From the NCBI RefSeq assembly GCF_009758255.1, contig NZ_WSEN01000007.1, positions 141,312 through 205,311 on the forward strand: 64,000 nucleotides of DNA. Reading direction: 5' to 3'. Source of the stretch: Microbacterium sp. MAH-37 (lineage in GTDB: Bacteria; Actinomycetota; Actinomycetes; Actinomycetales; Microbacteriaceae). The position numbers and the translations under genes were made by a program. A model generated the notes under the pieces. That model searched no databases, was not told the origin of the DNA, and saw nothing but the letters and a program-made list of their open reading frames with translations. Positions within the stretch are counted from its first letter, which is position 1; every line of letters begins with the position of its first letter. Below, one piece after another: positions 1-11,291 of this stretch.

Positions 1-340
1 CTACCTCGCTGCCGACGTCATGCTCGTCACCGCGCTGCGGGACGGGATGAACCTCGTCGCCAAGGAGTACGTCGCCACCCGGTTCGACAACAGGGGAGCG
101 CTGGTGCTCAGCGAGTTCACCGGCGCCGCCGACGAGCTGCGGCAGGCCGTGCGCGTGAACCCGCACGACATCGAGGGCCTCAAGGAGGCCATCATGACGG
201 CGATCGAGATGCCGCCCTCCGAGCAGGGCAGGCGGATGCGCTCTCTGCGCAAGCGCGTGCTCGAGCACGACGTGGACGCGTGGTCCACGTCGTTCCTCGA
301 CGCGCTCGCCGACGCGCGCGCCAAGAAGGCGCGCTCGTGA
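1..340 (+). CDS. otsA: Trehalose-6-phosphate synthase, C-terminal fragment
   Basis: This is the last 112 codons of a GT20 glucosyltransferase that joins UDP-glucose (or a similar donor) to glucose-6-phosphate to make trehalose-6-phosphate. The fragment is open from the first base and opens with [20 protein letters not shown]. The [10 protein letters not shown] stretch is a hallmark of the GT20 sugar-nucleotide site, followed by [11 protein letters not shown]. The start lies outside the window. Its TGA overlaps the GTG start of the phosphatase gene by four bases (GTGA), so the two are translationally coupled as in a standard otsAB operon. Identification is firm; the rest of the protein cannot be judged. 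Confidence 0.93.
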   Translation, partial: YLAADVMLVTALRDGMNLVAKEYVATRFDNRGALVLSEFTGAADELRQAVRVNPHDIEGLKEAIMTAIEMPPSEQGRRMRSLRKRVLEHDVDAWSTSFLDALADARAKKARS

Positions 341-1134
341 CCCGCGCCTGGATCCCCGGAGCAGCGGATGCTGGGCTCGCGGCGGTCGCCCGCACGCCGC
401 GGCTGCTCGTCGCCCTGGACTTCGACGGCACGCTGTCCGAGCTGGTCGCCGACGCTATGAGCGCCCGCGCGGTGCCCGAGGCGGCCGCCGCAGTCGAGCG
501 CCTGGCCGCGCTGCCGGACACGCTGGTGGCCCTGGTCTCCGGGCGCACTCTCGACCACCTCCGGATCATCGCCGAGCACGACGACGACTCTCCGGTGGTG
601 CTAGCGGGCTCGCACGGCGCACAGGAATGGACCCCCGGGGTCGGGGCGACCGAGCCGGCCGACCCGCCCGAGGAGCGCGAGCTGCGCGAACAGCTCTGGA
701 CGGATGTCGAGGAGCTCCTCGCCGCGTATCCGGGCGTCGAGCTGGAGCGCAAGACCTACGGCCTCGGCGTCCACGGGCGATCGGCGGACGTCGCGGTGGA
801 GACGCAGGCGTTCTCCGCCGTCGACCAGCTGATGGCGCGTCGCGCCCCGCATTGGCGGCGCCGCACCGGCAGCCGCATCCTCGAGTTCTCCTCGCGGCAG
901 GAGGGCAAGGACGCCGCGATCGCGACGCTCCGAGCCCGGTTCGGTGCCACCGCCGTCCTGTTCGCCGGAGACGACGTCACCGACGAGGACGCGCTGCGCT
1001 CGCTGGAGCCCGGCGACCTGGGCGTGCGGGTCGGCGCGGGGGAGAGCGCGGCCGCGCTGCGGGTGGAGAATCCGCAGCAGATGGCGGCCCTCCTCGGCGT
1101 CGTCGCGGACGAGCGCCGCGCCGGTCGGGAATAG
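337..1134 (+). CDS. otsB: Trehalose-6-phosphate phosphatase
   Basis: This 265-residue HAD-superfamily phosphatase removes phosphate from trehalose-6-phosphate to give trehalose, an osmolyte and stress protectant. The nucleophile motif DFDGTL starts at residue 28. It is followed by [10 protein letters not shown] and GSHGAQEW, and near the C-terminus [10 protein letters not shown] (about residues 211-220) supplies the Mg-binding acids. I chose GTG at 337 because it overlaps the otsA stop (GTGA); the in-frame codon at 280 would bury 57 bases in otsA and add unrelated residues. Length is normal for OtsB. The probable promoter of ilvD sits across its stop codon. Confidence 0.93.
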   Translation: MTRAWIPGAADAGLAAVARTPRLLVALDFDGTLSELVADAMSARAVPEAAAAVERLAALPDTLVALVSGRTLDHLRIIAEHDDDSPVVLAGSHGAQEWTPGVGATEPADPPEERELREQLWTDVEELLAAYPGVELERKTYGLGVHGRSADVAVETQAFSAVDQLMARRAPHWRRRTGSRILEFSSRQEGKDAAIATLRARFGATAVLFAGDDVTDEDALRSLEPGDLGVRVGAGESAAALRVENPQQMAALLGVVADERRAGRE

Positions 1135-1137
1135 ACT
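1132..1137 (+). promoter_or_regulatory. -10 element for leaderless ilvD
   Basis: TAGACT ends exactly 7 bases before the A of the ilvD ATG at 1144, which puts the predicted transcription start on the start codon itself. No clear Shine-Dalgarno lies between otsB and ilvD. The element overlaps the otsB stop codon (TAG at 1132-1134). No good -35 is visible. Inferred, but the same geometry recurs at several other genes here. Confidence 0.55.
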
Positions 1138-1143
1138 TCCGTC

Positions 1144-2877
1144 ATGTCCTTCCACGAAGCACCCGAGGGCGCGTCCGACGCCACTGCAGAGATCGACATC
1201 AAGCCCCGCAGCAGGGTCGTCACCGACGGGATCGAGGCCACCACCTCCCGGGGCATGCTCCGCGCCGTCGGCATGGGCGATGCCGACTGGGACAAGCCGC
1301 AGATCGGCATCGCGTCCAGCTGGAACGAGATCACGCCCTGCAACCTCAGCCTCGACCGCCTCGCGCGGGGCGCGAAGGAGGGCGTGCACTCCGGCGGCGG
1401 CTACCCGCTGCAGTTCGGCACCATCTCCGTCTCGGACGGCATCTCGATGGGCCACGAGGGCATGCACTTCTCGCTGGTCTCGCGCGAGGTCATCGCCGAC
1501 TCCGTCGAGACCGTGATGATGGCGGAGCGTCTGGACGGCTCGGTGCTCCTGGCCGGTTGTGACAAGTCGATCCCCGGGATGCTCATGGCCAGCGCCAGGC
1601 TCGACCTGTCCAGCGTGTTCCTCTACGCGGGATCCATCGCGCCCGGCTGGGTCAAGCTCTCCGACGGCACCGAGAAGGACGTCACGATCATCGACTCGTT
1701 CGAGGCTGTCGGCGCCTGTCGCGCCGGCCTCATGAGCGAGGAGGACCTGAAGCGCATCGAGTGCGCGATCGCACCCGGCGAAGGCGCCTGCGGCGGCATG
1801 TACACCGCCAACACGATGGCGTCGGTCGCCGAGGCGCTCGGTCTGAGCCTTCCCGGCTCCGCCGCCCCGCCGGCGGCGGACCGCCGCCGTGACTACTATG
1901 CGCATCGCTCCGGTGAGGCTGTCGTCAACCTGCTCCGTCAGGGCATCACGACCCGCGACATCCTCACCAAGGAGGCGTTCGAGAACGCGATCGCCCTGGC
2001 GATGGCGCTCGGCGGCTCGACCAACGTGGTGCTGCACCTGCTCGCGATCGCCCGCGAAGCCGACGTCGAGCTGAGCCTGCACGACTTCAACCGGATCGGC
2101 GACAGGGTTCCGCACGTCGCCGACATGAAGCCCTTCGGAAAGTACGTCATGAACGACGTCGATCGGCACGGCGGCATCCCGGTGATCATGAAGGCGATGC
2201 TCGACGAGGGCCTGCTGCACGGCGACGCGCTCACCGTCACCGGGAAGACCCTCGCGGAGAACCTCGCAGAGCTCGACCCGCTGCCGATCGACGGTGAGGT
2301 CATCCACACCTTCGACAACCCGATCCACGCCACCGGTGGCCTGACGATCCTGCACGGCTCATTGGCACCCGAGGGCGCCGTCGTGAAGACCGCCGGCTTC
2401 GACGCCGCCGTCTTCGAGGGCAAGGCGCGCGTGTTCGAGCGCGAGCGGGCCGCGATGGACGCCGTCGCCGAGGGGTCGATCGAGCCCGGCACCGTCATCG
2501 TGATCCGTTACGAGGGACCCAAGGGCGGCCCCGGCATGCGGGAGATGCTCGCCATCACCGCGGCCATCAAGGGCGCGGGGCTCGGAAAAGATGTACTACT
2601 CTTGACAGACGGACGATTCTCAGGCGGCACAACCGGCCTGTGCATCGGCCACATAGCACCCGAAGCGGTGGACGCTGGTCCCATCGCCTTCGTGCGCGAT
2701 GGTGATCTTATTCGGGTCGATATCGCGGCTCGTGCTCTCGACCTACTCGTCGACGAGTCCGAGCTGAGCTCCCGCCGTGAGGGCTGGGAGCCGCTTCCTC
2801 CGCGCTACACCCGAGGCGTTCTCGCCAAGTACTCCCGACTCGTGCGCTCCGCTGCAGAAGGAGCCACCACCGGTTGA
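1144..2877 (+). CDS. ilvD: Dihydroxy-acid dehydratase
   Basis: The 577-residue Fe-S dehydratase of the IlvD/Edd family converts 2,3-dihydroxy-isovalerate and -methylvalerate to the 2-oxo acids, the third step of valine and isoleucine synthesis. Candidate cluster ligands are C66 (PCNLSL), C139 (AGCDKS) and C216 (GACGGM). Other family signatures are [14 protein letters not shown] and, near the C-terminus, [11 protein letters not shown]. It lies nine bases after otsB and 48 before ilvB, so it heads the ilv run and is probably transcribed leaderless. Codons from about 2587 to 2740 are oddly A/T-ending compared with the rest of the gene. Length and motifs are normal, so it should be functional. 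Confidence 0.96.
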   Translation: MSFHEAPEGASDATAEIDIKPRSRVVTDGIEATTSRGMLRAVGMGDADWDKPQIGIASSWNEITPCNLSLDRLARGAKEGVHSGGGYPLQFGTISVSDGISMGHEGMHFSLVSREVIADSVETVMMAERLDGSVLLAGCDKSIPGMLMASARLDLSSVFLYAGSIAPGWVKLSDGTEKDVTIIDSFEAVGACRAGLMSEEDLKRIECAIAPGEGACGGMYTANTMASVAEALGLSLPGSAAPPAADRRRDYYAHRSGEAVVNLLRQGITTRDILTKEAFENAIALAMALGGSTNVVLHLLAIAREADVELSLHDFNRIGDRVPHVADMKPFGKYVMNDVDRHGGIPVIMKAMLDEGLLHGDALTVTGKTLAENLAELDPLPIDGEVIHTFDNPIHATGGLTILHGSLAPEGAVVKTAGFDAAVFEGKARVFERERAAMDAVAEGSIEPGTVIVIRYEGPKGGPGMREMLAITAAIKGAGLGKDVLLLTDGRFSGGTTGLCIGHIAPEAVDAGPIAFVRDGDLIRVDIAARALDLLVDESELSSRREGWEPLPPRYTRGVLAKYSRLVRSAAEGATTG

Positions 2878-2925
2878 GTTTCCCGGCATCCCGACGATTC
2901 CGCCAGATCACATCAGGAATGACAC

Positions 2926-4728
2926 ATGACTGCTGACTCCGCCCCGGCCGTGCCACGGCCTCCCGCCCGTCCTGCCGCAGCCCCGGAGATCTCCGGGGCC
3001 GACGCCGTCGTCCGCTCGCTCGAGAAGCTCGGCGTCACCGACGTCTTCGGCATCCCCGGCGGCGCGATCATGCCCGTGTACGACCCGCTCATGGACTCCA
3101 CGGGCGTCCGCCACGTACTCGTCCGGCACGAGCAGGGCGGCGGACACGCCGCAGAGGGCTACGCCACCGCATCCGGCAAGGTGGGCGTGACCATCGCGAC
3201 CTCCGGCCCGGGGGCCACCAACCTCGTGACCGCGATCGCGGACGCCTACATGGACTCGATCCCGATCGTGGCGATCACCGGACAGGTCTTCTCGACCCTG
3301 ATGGGCACCGACGCGTTCCAGGAGGCCGACATCGTCGGCATCACCATGCCGGTGACGAAGCATTCGTTCCTCGTGAAGGACGCCACCGAGATCCCCGGTG
3401 CCATCGCCGCGGCGTTCGAGATCGCCTCGACCGGTCGCCCCGGCCCGGTGCTCGTGGACATCACGAAGGACGCCCAGCAGCAGGTCGCGCCGTTCGTGTG
3501 GCCGCCGAAGGTGGATCTGCCCGGCTACCGCCCGGTGACGAAGGCGCACGGCAAGCAGATCCAGGCCGCGGCCGCACTGCTGGCCGAGTCCAAGAAGCCG
3601 GTGCTCTACGTCGGCGGCGGCGTGATCCGCGGCAAGGCCTCCGAGCAGCTGTACGCGCTGGCGGAGTCGACCGGCGCGCCGGTCGTGACCACGCTGATGG
3701 CGCGCGGCGCCTTCCCCGACTCGCACCAGCAGCACCTGGGCATGCCGGGCATGCACGGCACGGTTCCGGCCGTGCTGGCGCTGCAGGAGTCCGATCTCAT
3801 CGTCTCGCTCGGCGCGCGGTTCGACGACCGCGTCACCGGCAAGGCGTCGCTGTTCGCCCCGAACGCGAAGGTCGTGCACGTCGACATCGACCCGGCCGAG
3901 ATCTCGAAGATCCGCACCGCCGACGTTCCGATCGTGGGCGACCTGCGCGAGGTCCTCGTTGACCTCGACACGGCCTACCGCGGCATCACGGCGGGCGCGA
4001 AGCCCGACATCGAGGAGTGGTGGTCCTACCTCGACGGCCTGCGCACCGAGTTCCCGCTCGGCTATTCGCAGCCCGAGGACGGCCTCATGTCGCCGCAGTA
4101 CGTGATCCAGCGGATCGGCGAGCTCACCGGCCCCGAGGCGATCTACGCCGCAGGCGTCGGCCAGCACCAGATGTGGGCCGCGCAGTTCATCAAGTACGAG
4201 CGCCCGAACTCCTGGCTCAACTCCGGCGGAGCCGGCACCATGGGCTACTCGGTTCCGGCGGCGATGGGCGCCAAGGTCGCCGAGCCCGACCGCGTGGTGT
4301 GGTCGATCGACGGCGACGGATGCTTCCAGATGACCAACCAGGAGCTCGCCACCTGCGTCATCAACAACATCCCGATCAAGGTCGCGATCATCAACAACTC
4401 GTCGCTCGGCATGGTGCGGCAGTGGCAGACGCTGTTCTACGACGGCCGCCACTCGAACACCGACCTGAACACCGGCCACGGCACCGCCCGCATCCCCGAC
4501 TTCGTGAAGCTCGCCGAGGCCTACGGCTGCCTCGCCCTGCGGGTCGAGAAGGAGGAGGACGTGGATGCCGCGATCCAGACGGCTCTCGAGACGAACGATC
4601 GCCCGGTGGTGATCGACTTCGTGGTGAGCGCCGACGCGATGGTGTGGCCGATGGTGCCGCAGGGCGTCAGCAACAGCTACGTCCAGTACGCCCGTGACCA
4701 CGCCCCGGCGTTCGACGAGGAGGACTGA
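2926..4728 (+). CDS. ilvB: Acetolactate synthase, large (catalytic) subunit
   Basis: This ThDP-dependent enzyme of 600 residues condenses two pyruvates to acetolactate, or pyruvate with 2-oxobutyrate, committing carbon to valine/leucine or isoleucine. The N-terminal PYR domain carries the cofactor-activating Glu69 in [16 protein letters not shown] central FAD/nucleotide-fold domain follows. The C-terminal PP domain has [12 protein letters not shown] (from about residue 463) and [12 protein letters not shown]. The ATG at 2926 follows AGGA at 2915-2918. The regulatory subunit gene ilvN starts two bases after the stop. The residues before about position 25 are proline/alanine-rich, as in other actinobacterial IlvB proteins. 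Confidence 0.96.
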   Translation: MTADSAPAVPRPPARPAAAPEISGADAVVRSLEKLGVTDVFGIPGGAIMPVYDPLMDSTGVRHVLVRHEQGGGHAAEGYATASGKVGVTIATSGPGATNLVTAIADAYMDSIPIVAITGQVFSTLMGTDAFQEADIVGITMPVTKHSFLVKDATEIPGAIAAAFEIASTGRPGPVLVDITKDAQQQVAPFVWPPKVDLPGYRPVTKAHGKQIQAAAALLAESKKPVLYVGGGVIRGKASEQLYALAESTGAPVVTTLMARGAFPDSHQQHLGMPGMHGTVPAVLALQESDLIVSLGARFDDRVTGKASLFAPNAKVVHVDIDPAEISKIRTADVPIVGDLREVLVDLDTAYRGITAGAKPDIEEWWSYLDGLRTEFPLGYSQPEDGLMSPQYVIQRIGELTGPEAIYAAGVGQHQMWAAQFIKYERPNSWLNSGGAGTMGYSVPAAMGAKVAEPDRVVWSIDGDGCFQMTNQELATCVINNIPIKVAIINNSSLGMVRQWQTLFYDGRHSNTDLNTGHGTARIPDFVKLAEAYGCLALRVEKEEDVDAAIQTALETNDRPVVIDFVVSADAMVWPMVPQGVSNSYVQYARDHAPAFDEED

Positions 4729-4730
4729 CC

Positions 4731-6440
<1,710 letters not shown>

Positions 6441-6450
6441 TGATCCGAAC

Positions 6451-6484
6451 GAAGCGGATGTCGCCCTCGGGCGGCATCCGCTTC
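6451..6484 (+). terminator. Hairpin terminator after the ilv operon
   Basis: GAAGCGGATG (6451-6460) pairs with CATCCGCTTC (6475-6484). Inside it TCGCC pairs with GGCGG through one U-G wobble, giving a 15-bp stem with a CTCG loop. Only TTCG follows, so there is no long U-run. The position between ilvC and the fucosidase gene supports a terminator role. Confidence 0.7.
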
Positions 6485-6524
6485 TTCGTCGCCAGACATC
6501 CGATGTTTGTGCCAGGATGGACAC

Positions 6525-7790
6525 ATGCGGCAGCAATGGTTCGATGAGGCCCGGTTCGGGATGTTCGTGCACTTCGGTGCGTACAGCGTCGCGGCGCGTC
6601 ATGAGTGGGTTCAGAACTACGAGCGTCTGACGGACGACGAGTACCGCCCCTACGTGGAGCACTTCGACCCCGACCTCTTCGACGCCCGCGCGCTGGCGCG
6701 CCGCGCCAAGGAGACCGGGATGGGATATGTGGTGCTGACCACCAAGCACCACGACGGATTCTGCCTGTGGAACAGCGACGAGACCGACTTCTCGTCCGTC
6801 ACGACCTGCGGACGCGACATCGTGCAGGAGTTCGTGGACGCCGTGCGCGCCGAGGGGCTGCGGGTCGGGTTCTACCACTCGCTGCTGGACTGGCATCACC
6901 CCGATTTCACGGTCGACTGGAATCACCCACGCCGCGATGACGACGCCGGAGCCGCGCTCAACGAGGGGCGTGACATGGCGCGCTACCGCGCGTACCTGCA
7001 TGCACAGGTGCGCGAGCTGCTGACGCGCTACGGCACGGTCGACTACCTCTTCTTCGACTTCAACTACCCGGAGAGCCAGGACGGCTGGGCGGGCAAGGGG
7101 CCGGATGACTGGGGTTCCGAGGCGCTGCTCGCGATGTGCCGTGAGCTGCAGCCGGAGATGCTCGTCAACGACCGCCTCGGCATCCCCGGTGACCTCGTCA
7201 CCCCTGAGCAGTACCAGCCGACGTCGCCGCTCGTGGATTCCGACGGCGTGCCGCAGGTGTGGGAGGCCTGCCAGACGCTGAACGGCTCGTGGGGGTACCA
7301 CCGCGACAACCACGACCAGAAGCCGGCGACTCTGCTCACGCAGATGCTGGCGGACTCGGTGTCGATGGACGGCAACATGCTGCTCAACGTCGGTCCCAAC
7401 GGGCGCGGCGAGCTCGCACCGCGCGACGAGGCGACGCTCGCCGAGATCGGCGAATGGATGCGGCTGCACCGCGACGCGATCGTCGGCGCCGGTCACGCCG
7501 ACGTCGTGCCACCCCGCGAGGGCGTCTACACGCGGCGCGGGAACCGGCTCTATCTGCACCTGTTCTCGTGGCCGCTGGGCTTCGTCCACCTGCCGGATCT
7601 CGGCGGTCGCGTGAGCTTCGCGCGGCTGCTGAACGACGGATCGTGGCTGCGCACCTCTGTGATCGACCCCGATCAGCAGGCGGTGAACATGACGCCCGCC
7701 GGGCAGGCCGAGGGCACGCTGACGGTGCACCTGCCCGTGCAGCGGCCAGACGTGCTGATCCCGGTCATCGAACTGACCCTCACCGACTGA
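6525..7790 (+). CDS. Alpha-L-fucosidase-like glycoside hydrolase (GH29), first copy
   Basis: This 421-residue protein has no signal peptide, so it probably acts in the cytoplasm on imported oligosaccharides. It starts RFGMFVHFGAYSV, continues TTKHHDGFCLWNS and GFYHSLLDWHHPDF, and has the likely nucleophile Asp178 in YLFFDF; MLLNVGPNGRGE closes the catalytic barrel. The family hydrolyses alpha-L-fucosides by a retaining mechanism. The ATG at 6525 is preferred to an upstream in-frame GTG at 6507 because AGGATGG sits between them. Its stop is three bases from the convergent ROK regulator stop. It shares the fold but little close sequence with the second GH29 at 14760, so the two probably split linkages or substrates. 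Confidence 0.88.
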   Translation: MRQQWFDEARFGMFVHFGAYSVAARHEWVQNYERLTDDEYRPYVEHFDPDLFDARALARRAKETGMGYVVLTTKHHDGFCLWNSDETDFSSVTTCGRDIVQEFVDAVRAEGLRVGFYHSLLDWHHPDFTVDWNHPRRDDDAGAALNEGRDMARYRAYLHAQVRELLTRYGTVDYLFFDFNYPESQDGWAGKGPDDWGSEALLAMCRELQPEMLVNDRLGIPGDLVTPEQYQPTSPLVDSDGVPQVWEACQTLNGSWGYHRDNHDQKPATLLTQMLADSVSMDGNMLLNVGPNGRGELAPRDEATLAEIGEWMRLHRDAIVGAGHADVVPPREGVYTRRGNRLYLHLFSWPLGFVHLPDLGGRVSFARLLNDGSWLRTSVIDPDQQAVNMTPAGQAEGTLTVHLPVQRPDVLIPVIELTLTD

Positions 7791-7793
7791 AGA

Positions 7794-8924
7794 TCACGGA
7801 GTCCGGAGCTCGAGCCCGTCCATCGCGAGTCGTGCGGCGCCCTGCAGGATCGCGTCCGCACCCGTGCGGGCGGCCTCGATGCGCAGGGTCTGCGTGACCA
7901 GCGGGTGACAGCCCTGGTAGACCCTGCTCCGCACGGCGGCGAGGAACGGCTCCGACGCGCTCATGCTGCCGGTGAGGAACACCGCGTGCGGGTTGAAGAA
8001 GTTCACCACCCCGGAGAGCGCCTGCCCGAGGTGGTTCCCGGCCGTGCGCACGAGCGTGGTCGCATCCGGGTGCGCGTCCCTCGCGAGCGCGAGCACGTCC
8101 TCGGTGGTGTGCACCGTGCCGTAGCCGCGTTCGTGCATCTGCCGCACGAGGCTGGCGCCGCTGGCCACGGTCTCCAGGCAGCCGGTGTTGCCGCACGAGC
8201 ACGGGATGTCGCCGCTGCTGTCGATCCTCGTGTGGGTGATGTCCCCGGCGGCTCCGGTGGCACCGCGATGCACGCTGCCGTCCACGATGATTCCGCTGCC
8301 GATCGCGGTGCCCGCCTTGACGGTGATGGAGTGCTTCTCCGCGCCGAACTGCGAGGTGTGCTCGCCGAGCGCCGCCAGATTCGCGTCGTTGTCGACCGCC
8401 GCAGGCACACCGTGCCGGGCACGCAGGTGCTCGCCGACGCGGAATCCCGGCCATCCGGGCATCCGTGACGGCTGATCGACCGAACCTGTCGCGATGTCGA
8501 CCGGACCCGGCAGCCCCACCCCGATGGCTCGCACGGAGGCGTTCTCTCCGAACCGGTCGAACACGGCGCTGACACGCGCCAGCGTCGCCTCCGGACCTTC
8601 GGTGAGATCGACGGCGATGGTCTCGACCCGATCCAGAGCCCCGCCGAGCGTGTGTCGTCCGATGCGCGCGTGACCGCCGCCGAGGTCGGCGGTGAGGATC
8701 GTGCCGGCTTCGGCGAGCTGGAGCACGCGGGGGCGGCGTCCACCGCGCGAAGTCCCGTCGCCGGCCTCCCTGAGGACGCCTGCGTCGAGCAGCGTCTGCA
8801 CGCGCATGCCCACGGTGGAGGGGGCGACGCCGAGCTGTGCCGCGAGCTCGCTGCGTGATCGCGCCGCGCCGCTGGCGATGAGCTCGACGATGCGGCGGCC
8901 GTTGGTGTCGTCTGAGGGCGGCAT
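7794..8924 (-). CDS. ROK-family transcriptional repressor of the sugar operon
   Basis: This 376-residue protein joins an N-terminal winged helix-turn-helix (about residues 8-60: [20 protein letters not shown], then [19 protein letters not shown]) to a ROK sugar-binding fold. The ROK zinc site HTRI...[10 protein letters not shown] is complete. The related proteins NagC, Mlc and XylR repress sugar operons and release DNA on binding a sugar or sugar phosphate. The start at 8924 follows CAGGAGAC; an upstream extension in frame has no domain content. It is divergent from the ABC-importer operon, with a 25-bp palindrome in between, so autoregulation and control of that operon are the simplest reading. 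The effector is unknown. Confidence 0.9.
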   Translation of the reverse strand: MPPSDDTNGRRIVELIASGAARSRSELAAQLGVAPSTVGMRVQTLLDAGVLREAGDGTSRGGRRPRVLQLAEAGTILTADLGGGHARIGRHTLGGALDRVETIAVDLTEGPEATLARVSAVFDRFGENASVRAIGVGLPGPVDIATGSVDQPSRMPGWPGFRVGEHLRARHGVPAAVDNDANLAALGEHTSQFGAEKHSITVKAGTAIGSGIIVDGSVHRGATGAAGDITHTRIDSSGDIPCSCGNTGCLETVASGASLVRQMHERGYGTVHTTEDVLALARDAHPDATTLVRTAGNHLGQALSGVVNFFNPHAVFLTGSMSASEPFLAAVRSRVYQGCHPLVTQTLRIEAARTGADAILQGAARLAMDGLELRTP

Positions 8925-9029
8925 TGCTGTCTCCTGGGTGTCCGCTGAGGTGCCGCGGCTGCTCCGTAGACATCGGATGTTCCGCTTGCGTCGTAGTACG
9001 AAGTATGGCACGGTGTCTTCGTTCAAGAC

Positions 9030-9062
9030 ACAACCAGGTTGTTTCGGCCCTCGAAATAACCT
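9030..9062 (+). promoter_or_regulatory. ROK-type operator and promoter of the sugar ABC operon
   Basis: GGTTGTTTCG (9037-9046) and CGAAATAACC (9052-9061) form a near-perfect palindrome with a 5-base spacer and one mismatch. ACAACC at 9030-9035 adds a third half-site in inverted orientation. The right arm overlaps a -10-like TAACCT (9057-9062). The solute-binding protein gene starts at 9088 with AGGAGG at 9076-9081. A repressor bound here would block the promoter. That the adjacent ROK protein binds it is inference. Confidence 0.7.
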
Positions 9063-9087
9063 CTGTGTCCCTGCTAGGAGGCAATCA

Positions 9088-10347
9088 ATGAAGATCAAGC
9101 GCGTGGGGGCCGTGATCGCGGTCGCCGGCGTCGCCGTGGCGATGGCCGGATGCTCCAACGGCCCGAGCAACGGCGGGTCTGCGGACGGCGACACGATCGT
9201 CGTCGACATGTGGGCGGGCAGCGAGGACGACACCGCCGCGCTGAAGGCGCAGATCGATGTCGCGAAGAAGCAGAATCCCGACCTGAAGATCGAGCTGCGC
9301 ACGGCGCCGTGGGGTGACTTCTTCACGAAGCTCACCACCAACATGGCCTCGGGCAACATGGCCTGCGTCACCGGCATGAACTCCGGCATGCTCGCCAGCT
9401 ACACCGACGGCTTCGTGAAGCTCACCGACGCCGACCTGAAGACCGCAGGCCTCGCCGAGAGCGACTTCGCAGCCGGCGCCACCGAGATCCTGAAGAACAA
9501 GGGCGACCTGTACGGCCTGCCGTTCGACGTGTCGACCATGGTCGCCTATTACAACGAGGACCAGCTCACCGCCGCCGGCGCGGAGCTGCCGACCAACGAC
9601 TGGACCTTCGAGGACTTCGAGTCCATCGCGAAGAAGGCCACCACCGGCGGCAAGTACGGCTTCGGCATCGGCATGGGCGACTTCCAGTGGCAGGCGCTCC
9701 CGATCGCGAAGTCCGGCACCCAGCCGGTCTCCGCCGACGGCGAGCTGCAGCTGACCGACCCCGGCTTCCTCGAGGCGTCCGAGTGGTACGCGGGCCTCGT
9801 CACCGACCAGAAGGTCGCGGCTCCCGTGGCCTCCGCATCCGAAGGCGGCTGGGGCGAGAACCAGTTCACCAGCGAGAACGCCGCCATGGCGGTCGACGGC
9901 ACCTGGAACGCCGTCGGCTACCTCCAGAACGACGCCGGCTTCAAGGCGGGCCTCGCTCCGCTGCCCACCGGCGCCAACGGCGACCTCAGCCTCGTGCTCG
10001 GCTCGGGCTACGGCATCGCCGAGACCTGCAAGAACAAGGAGGGCGCGCTGAAGGTGCTCGGCTCCCTGCTCAGCAAGGACTCGCAGGACTACATCGCCTC
10101 CTCGGGCCGCAGCTACCCGGCGCGCGCCGAGAGCCAGCCGCTGTACTTCGAGTCGCTCGACGAGTCGTACCGTGACCAGGTGAAGTCGGTCTTCGAAGCC
10201 GCCTTCAAGAACGTCGAGGGACAGAACGTCTCCGACAACTGGGCCAAGGTCGGCACGTACGTGCAGCCCGAGCTCGTCAGCGTCTACAACGGCCAGGAGT
10301 CGATGAAGACGGTGCTCGAGTCCGCGCAGCAGCAGTTCGGCAACTGA
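9088..10347 (+). CDS. Sugar ABC transporter, lipid-anchored substrate-binding protein
   Basis: This 419-residue extracellular solute-binding protein of the family 1 (maltose-type) class captures a sugar outside the membrane and hands it to the two permeases encoded next. A lipoprotein signal ([20 protein letters not shown]) ends in the lipobox AMAGC, giving Cys21 as the lipidated residue. Later features include [13 protein letters not shown] near the N-terminus and a solvent-facing cleft with [14 protein letters not shown]. The ATG at 9088 has AGGAGG six bases away. It is the first gene of the importer operon. The ligand cannot be read from sequence; neighbours suggest a fucosylated or amino-sugar oligosaccharide. 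Confidence 0.92.
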   Translation: MKIKRVGAVIAVAGVAVAMAGCSNGPSNGGSADGDTIVVDMWAGSEDDTAALKAQIDVAKKQNPDLKIELRTAPWGDFFTKLTTNMASGNMACVTGMNSGMLASYTDGFVKLTDADLKTAGLAESDFAAGATEILKNKGDLYGLPFDVSTMVAYYNEDQLTAAGAELPTNDWTFEDFESIAKKATTGGKYGFGIGMGDFQWQALPIAKSGTQPVSADGELQLTDPGFLEASEWYAGLVTDQKVAAPVASASEGGWGENQFTSENAAMAVDGTWNAVGYLQNDAGFKAGLAPLPTGANGDLSLVLGSGYGIAETCKNKEGALKVLGSLLSKDSQDYIASSGRSYPARAESQPLYFESLDESYRDQVKSVFEAAFKNVEGQNVSDNWAKVGTYVQPELVSVYNGQESMKTVLESAQQQFGN

Positions 10348-10379
10348 GCCTCGCACAACACCAAGGGATGTACACAGAG

Positions 10380-11291
10380 ATGACCACCACGACCGCTCCT
10401 CGCCGTCGTCGCGGGTCGCTCGCCAAGGTCGAGGCGCGCCAGGCGCTGGGCTTCGCAAGCCCGGCCCTGGTGGGCCTCGCCCTGTTCACGATCGTGCCGG
10501 TCGTCTTGTCCATCGTGATGAGCTTCTTCGACTGGCCGACGTTCGGCGAGCGCACCTTCAACGGCGGCGCGAACTACGCCAGGCTGTTCCAGGACCCGAA
10601 CTTCCTGCCTGCCCTGAGGAACACGATCGTGTTCACGCTGCTGTACGTCCCCGCCAGCATCGCCCTGTCGCTGCTCATGGCGCTCGCCCTCGGGCCGCGG
10701 ATCCGAGGGCGCGGCGCGCTGCGCGTGCTGTTCTTCATCCCCGTCGTGACGCCCATGGTGGCGAACGTGCTGGTGTGGAAGATGCTGCTGCAGCCGCAGG
10801 GTCTCTTCAACGGCCTGGCGCAGACCTGGTTCGGGGTCGAGCTGCCGAACTTCCTGGCCGACAAGAACTGGGCGATGATCATGGTCGTCGTCATGAGCGT
10901 CTGGCAGGGGATCGGTTACAACATGCTGATCTTCTCGGCGGCGCTCGAGCAGCTCCCGGAGAGCGTGATGGAGGCGGCGGTCATCGACGGCGCCCGCGGA
11001 TTCCGCCTCACCTGGAGCGTGATGATCCCGATGATCTCCCCGGCGATCTTCTTCGCCACGATCATGACGATGATCACGTCGCTGCAGGTTTTCGTGCAGC
11101 CGCAGATGCTCACCGGCGGCGGTCCGGGCAACGCCACGATGCCCCTGGTGATGTGGATCTACAACCAGGGCTTCAAGTTCCAGGACCTCGGCCTCGCCGC
11201 AGCGGGCGCGTGGATCCTGTTCGCGCTGATCATCATCATCACCGCGCTGCAGTTCGGCGCGCAGAAGAAGTGGGTGCACTATGAGCACTGA
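10380..11291 (+). CDS. Sugar ABC transporter permease 1 (MalF-like)
   Basis: This 303-residue inner-membrane permease has about six transmembrane segments, the first near GFASPALVGLALFTIVPVVL. The EAA loop that docks the ATPase is seen as EAAVIDGARGFRLTWSVMIP. Of two close ATGs I prefer 10380: AAGGGA lies a normal distance upstream, whereas it abuts the ATG at 10368. It overlaps the next permease by 11 bases. No ATPase gene occurs in the operon. This class of importer in actinobacteria commonly relies on a shared MsiK/MalK-type ATPase encoded elsewhere. Confidence 0.93.
   Translation: MTTTTAPRRRRGSLAKVEARQALGFASPALVGLALFTIVPVVLSIVMSFFDWPTFGERTFNGGANYARLFQDPNFLPALRNTIVFTLLYVPASIALSLLMALALGPRIRGRGALRVLFFIPVVTPMVANVLVWKMLLQPQGLFNGLAQTWFGVELPNFLADKNWAMIMVVVMSVWQGIGYNMLIFSAALEQLPESVMEAAVIDGARGFRLTWSVMIPMISPAIFFATIMTMITSLQVFVQPQMLTGGGPGNATMPLVMWIYNQGFKFQDLGLAAAGAWILFALIIIITALQFGAQKKWVHYEH

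Noticed and set aside
2602..2607. TTGACA inside ilvD as an internal -35 for ilvBN
   Set aside because: No TANNNT-type -10 lies at normal spacing downstream; the hexamer is explained by the rare-codon patch encoding Leu-Thr.
2908..4701. A 597-codon open frame on the minus strand opposite ilvB, and a similar 584-codon one opposite otsB/ilvD (601-2355)
   Set aside because: Mirror-frame artefacts of GC-rich codon bias: Arg/His/Asp-rich low-complexity translations with no domain, and opposite clearly real genes.
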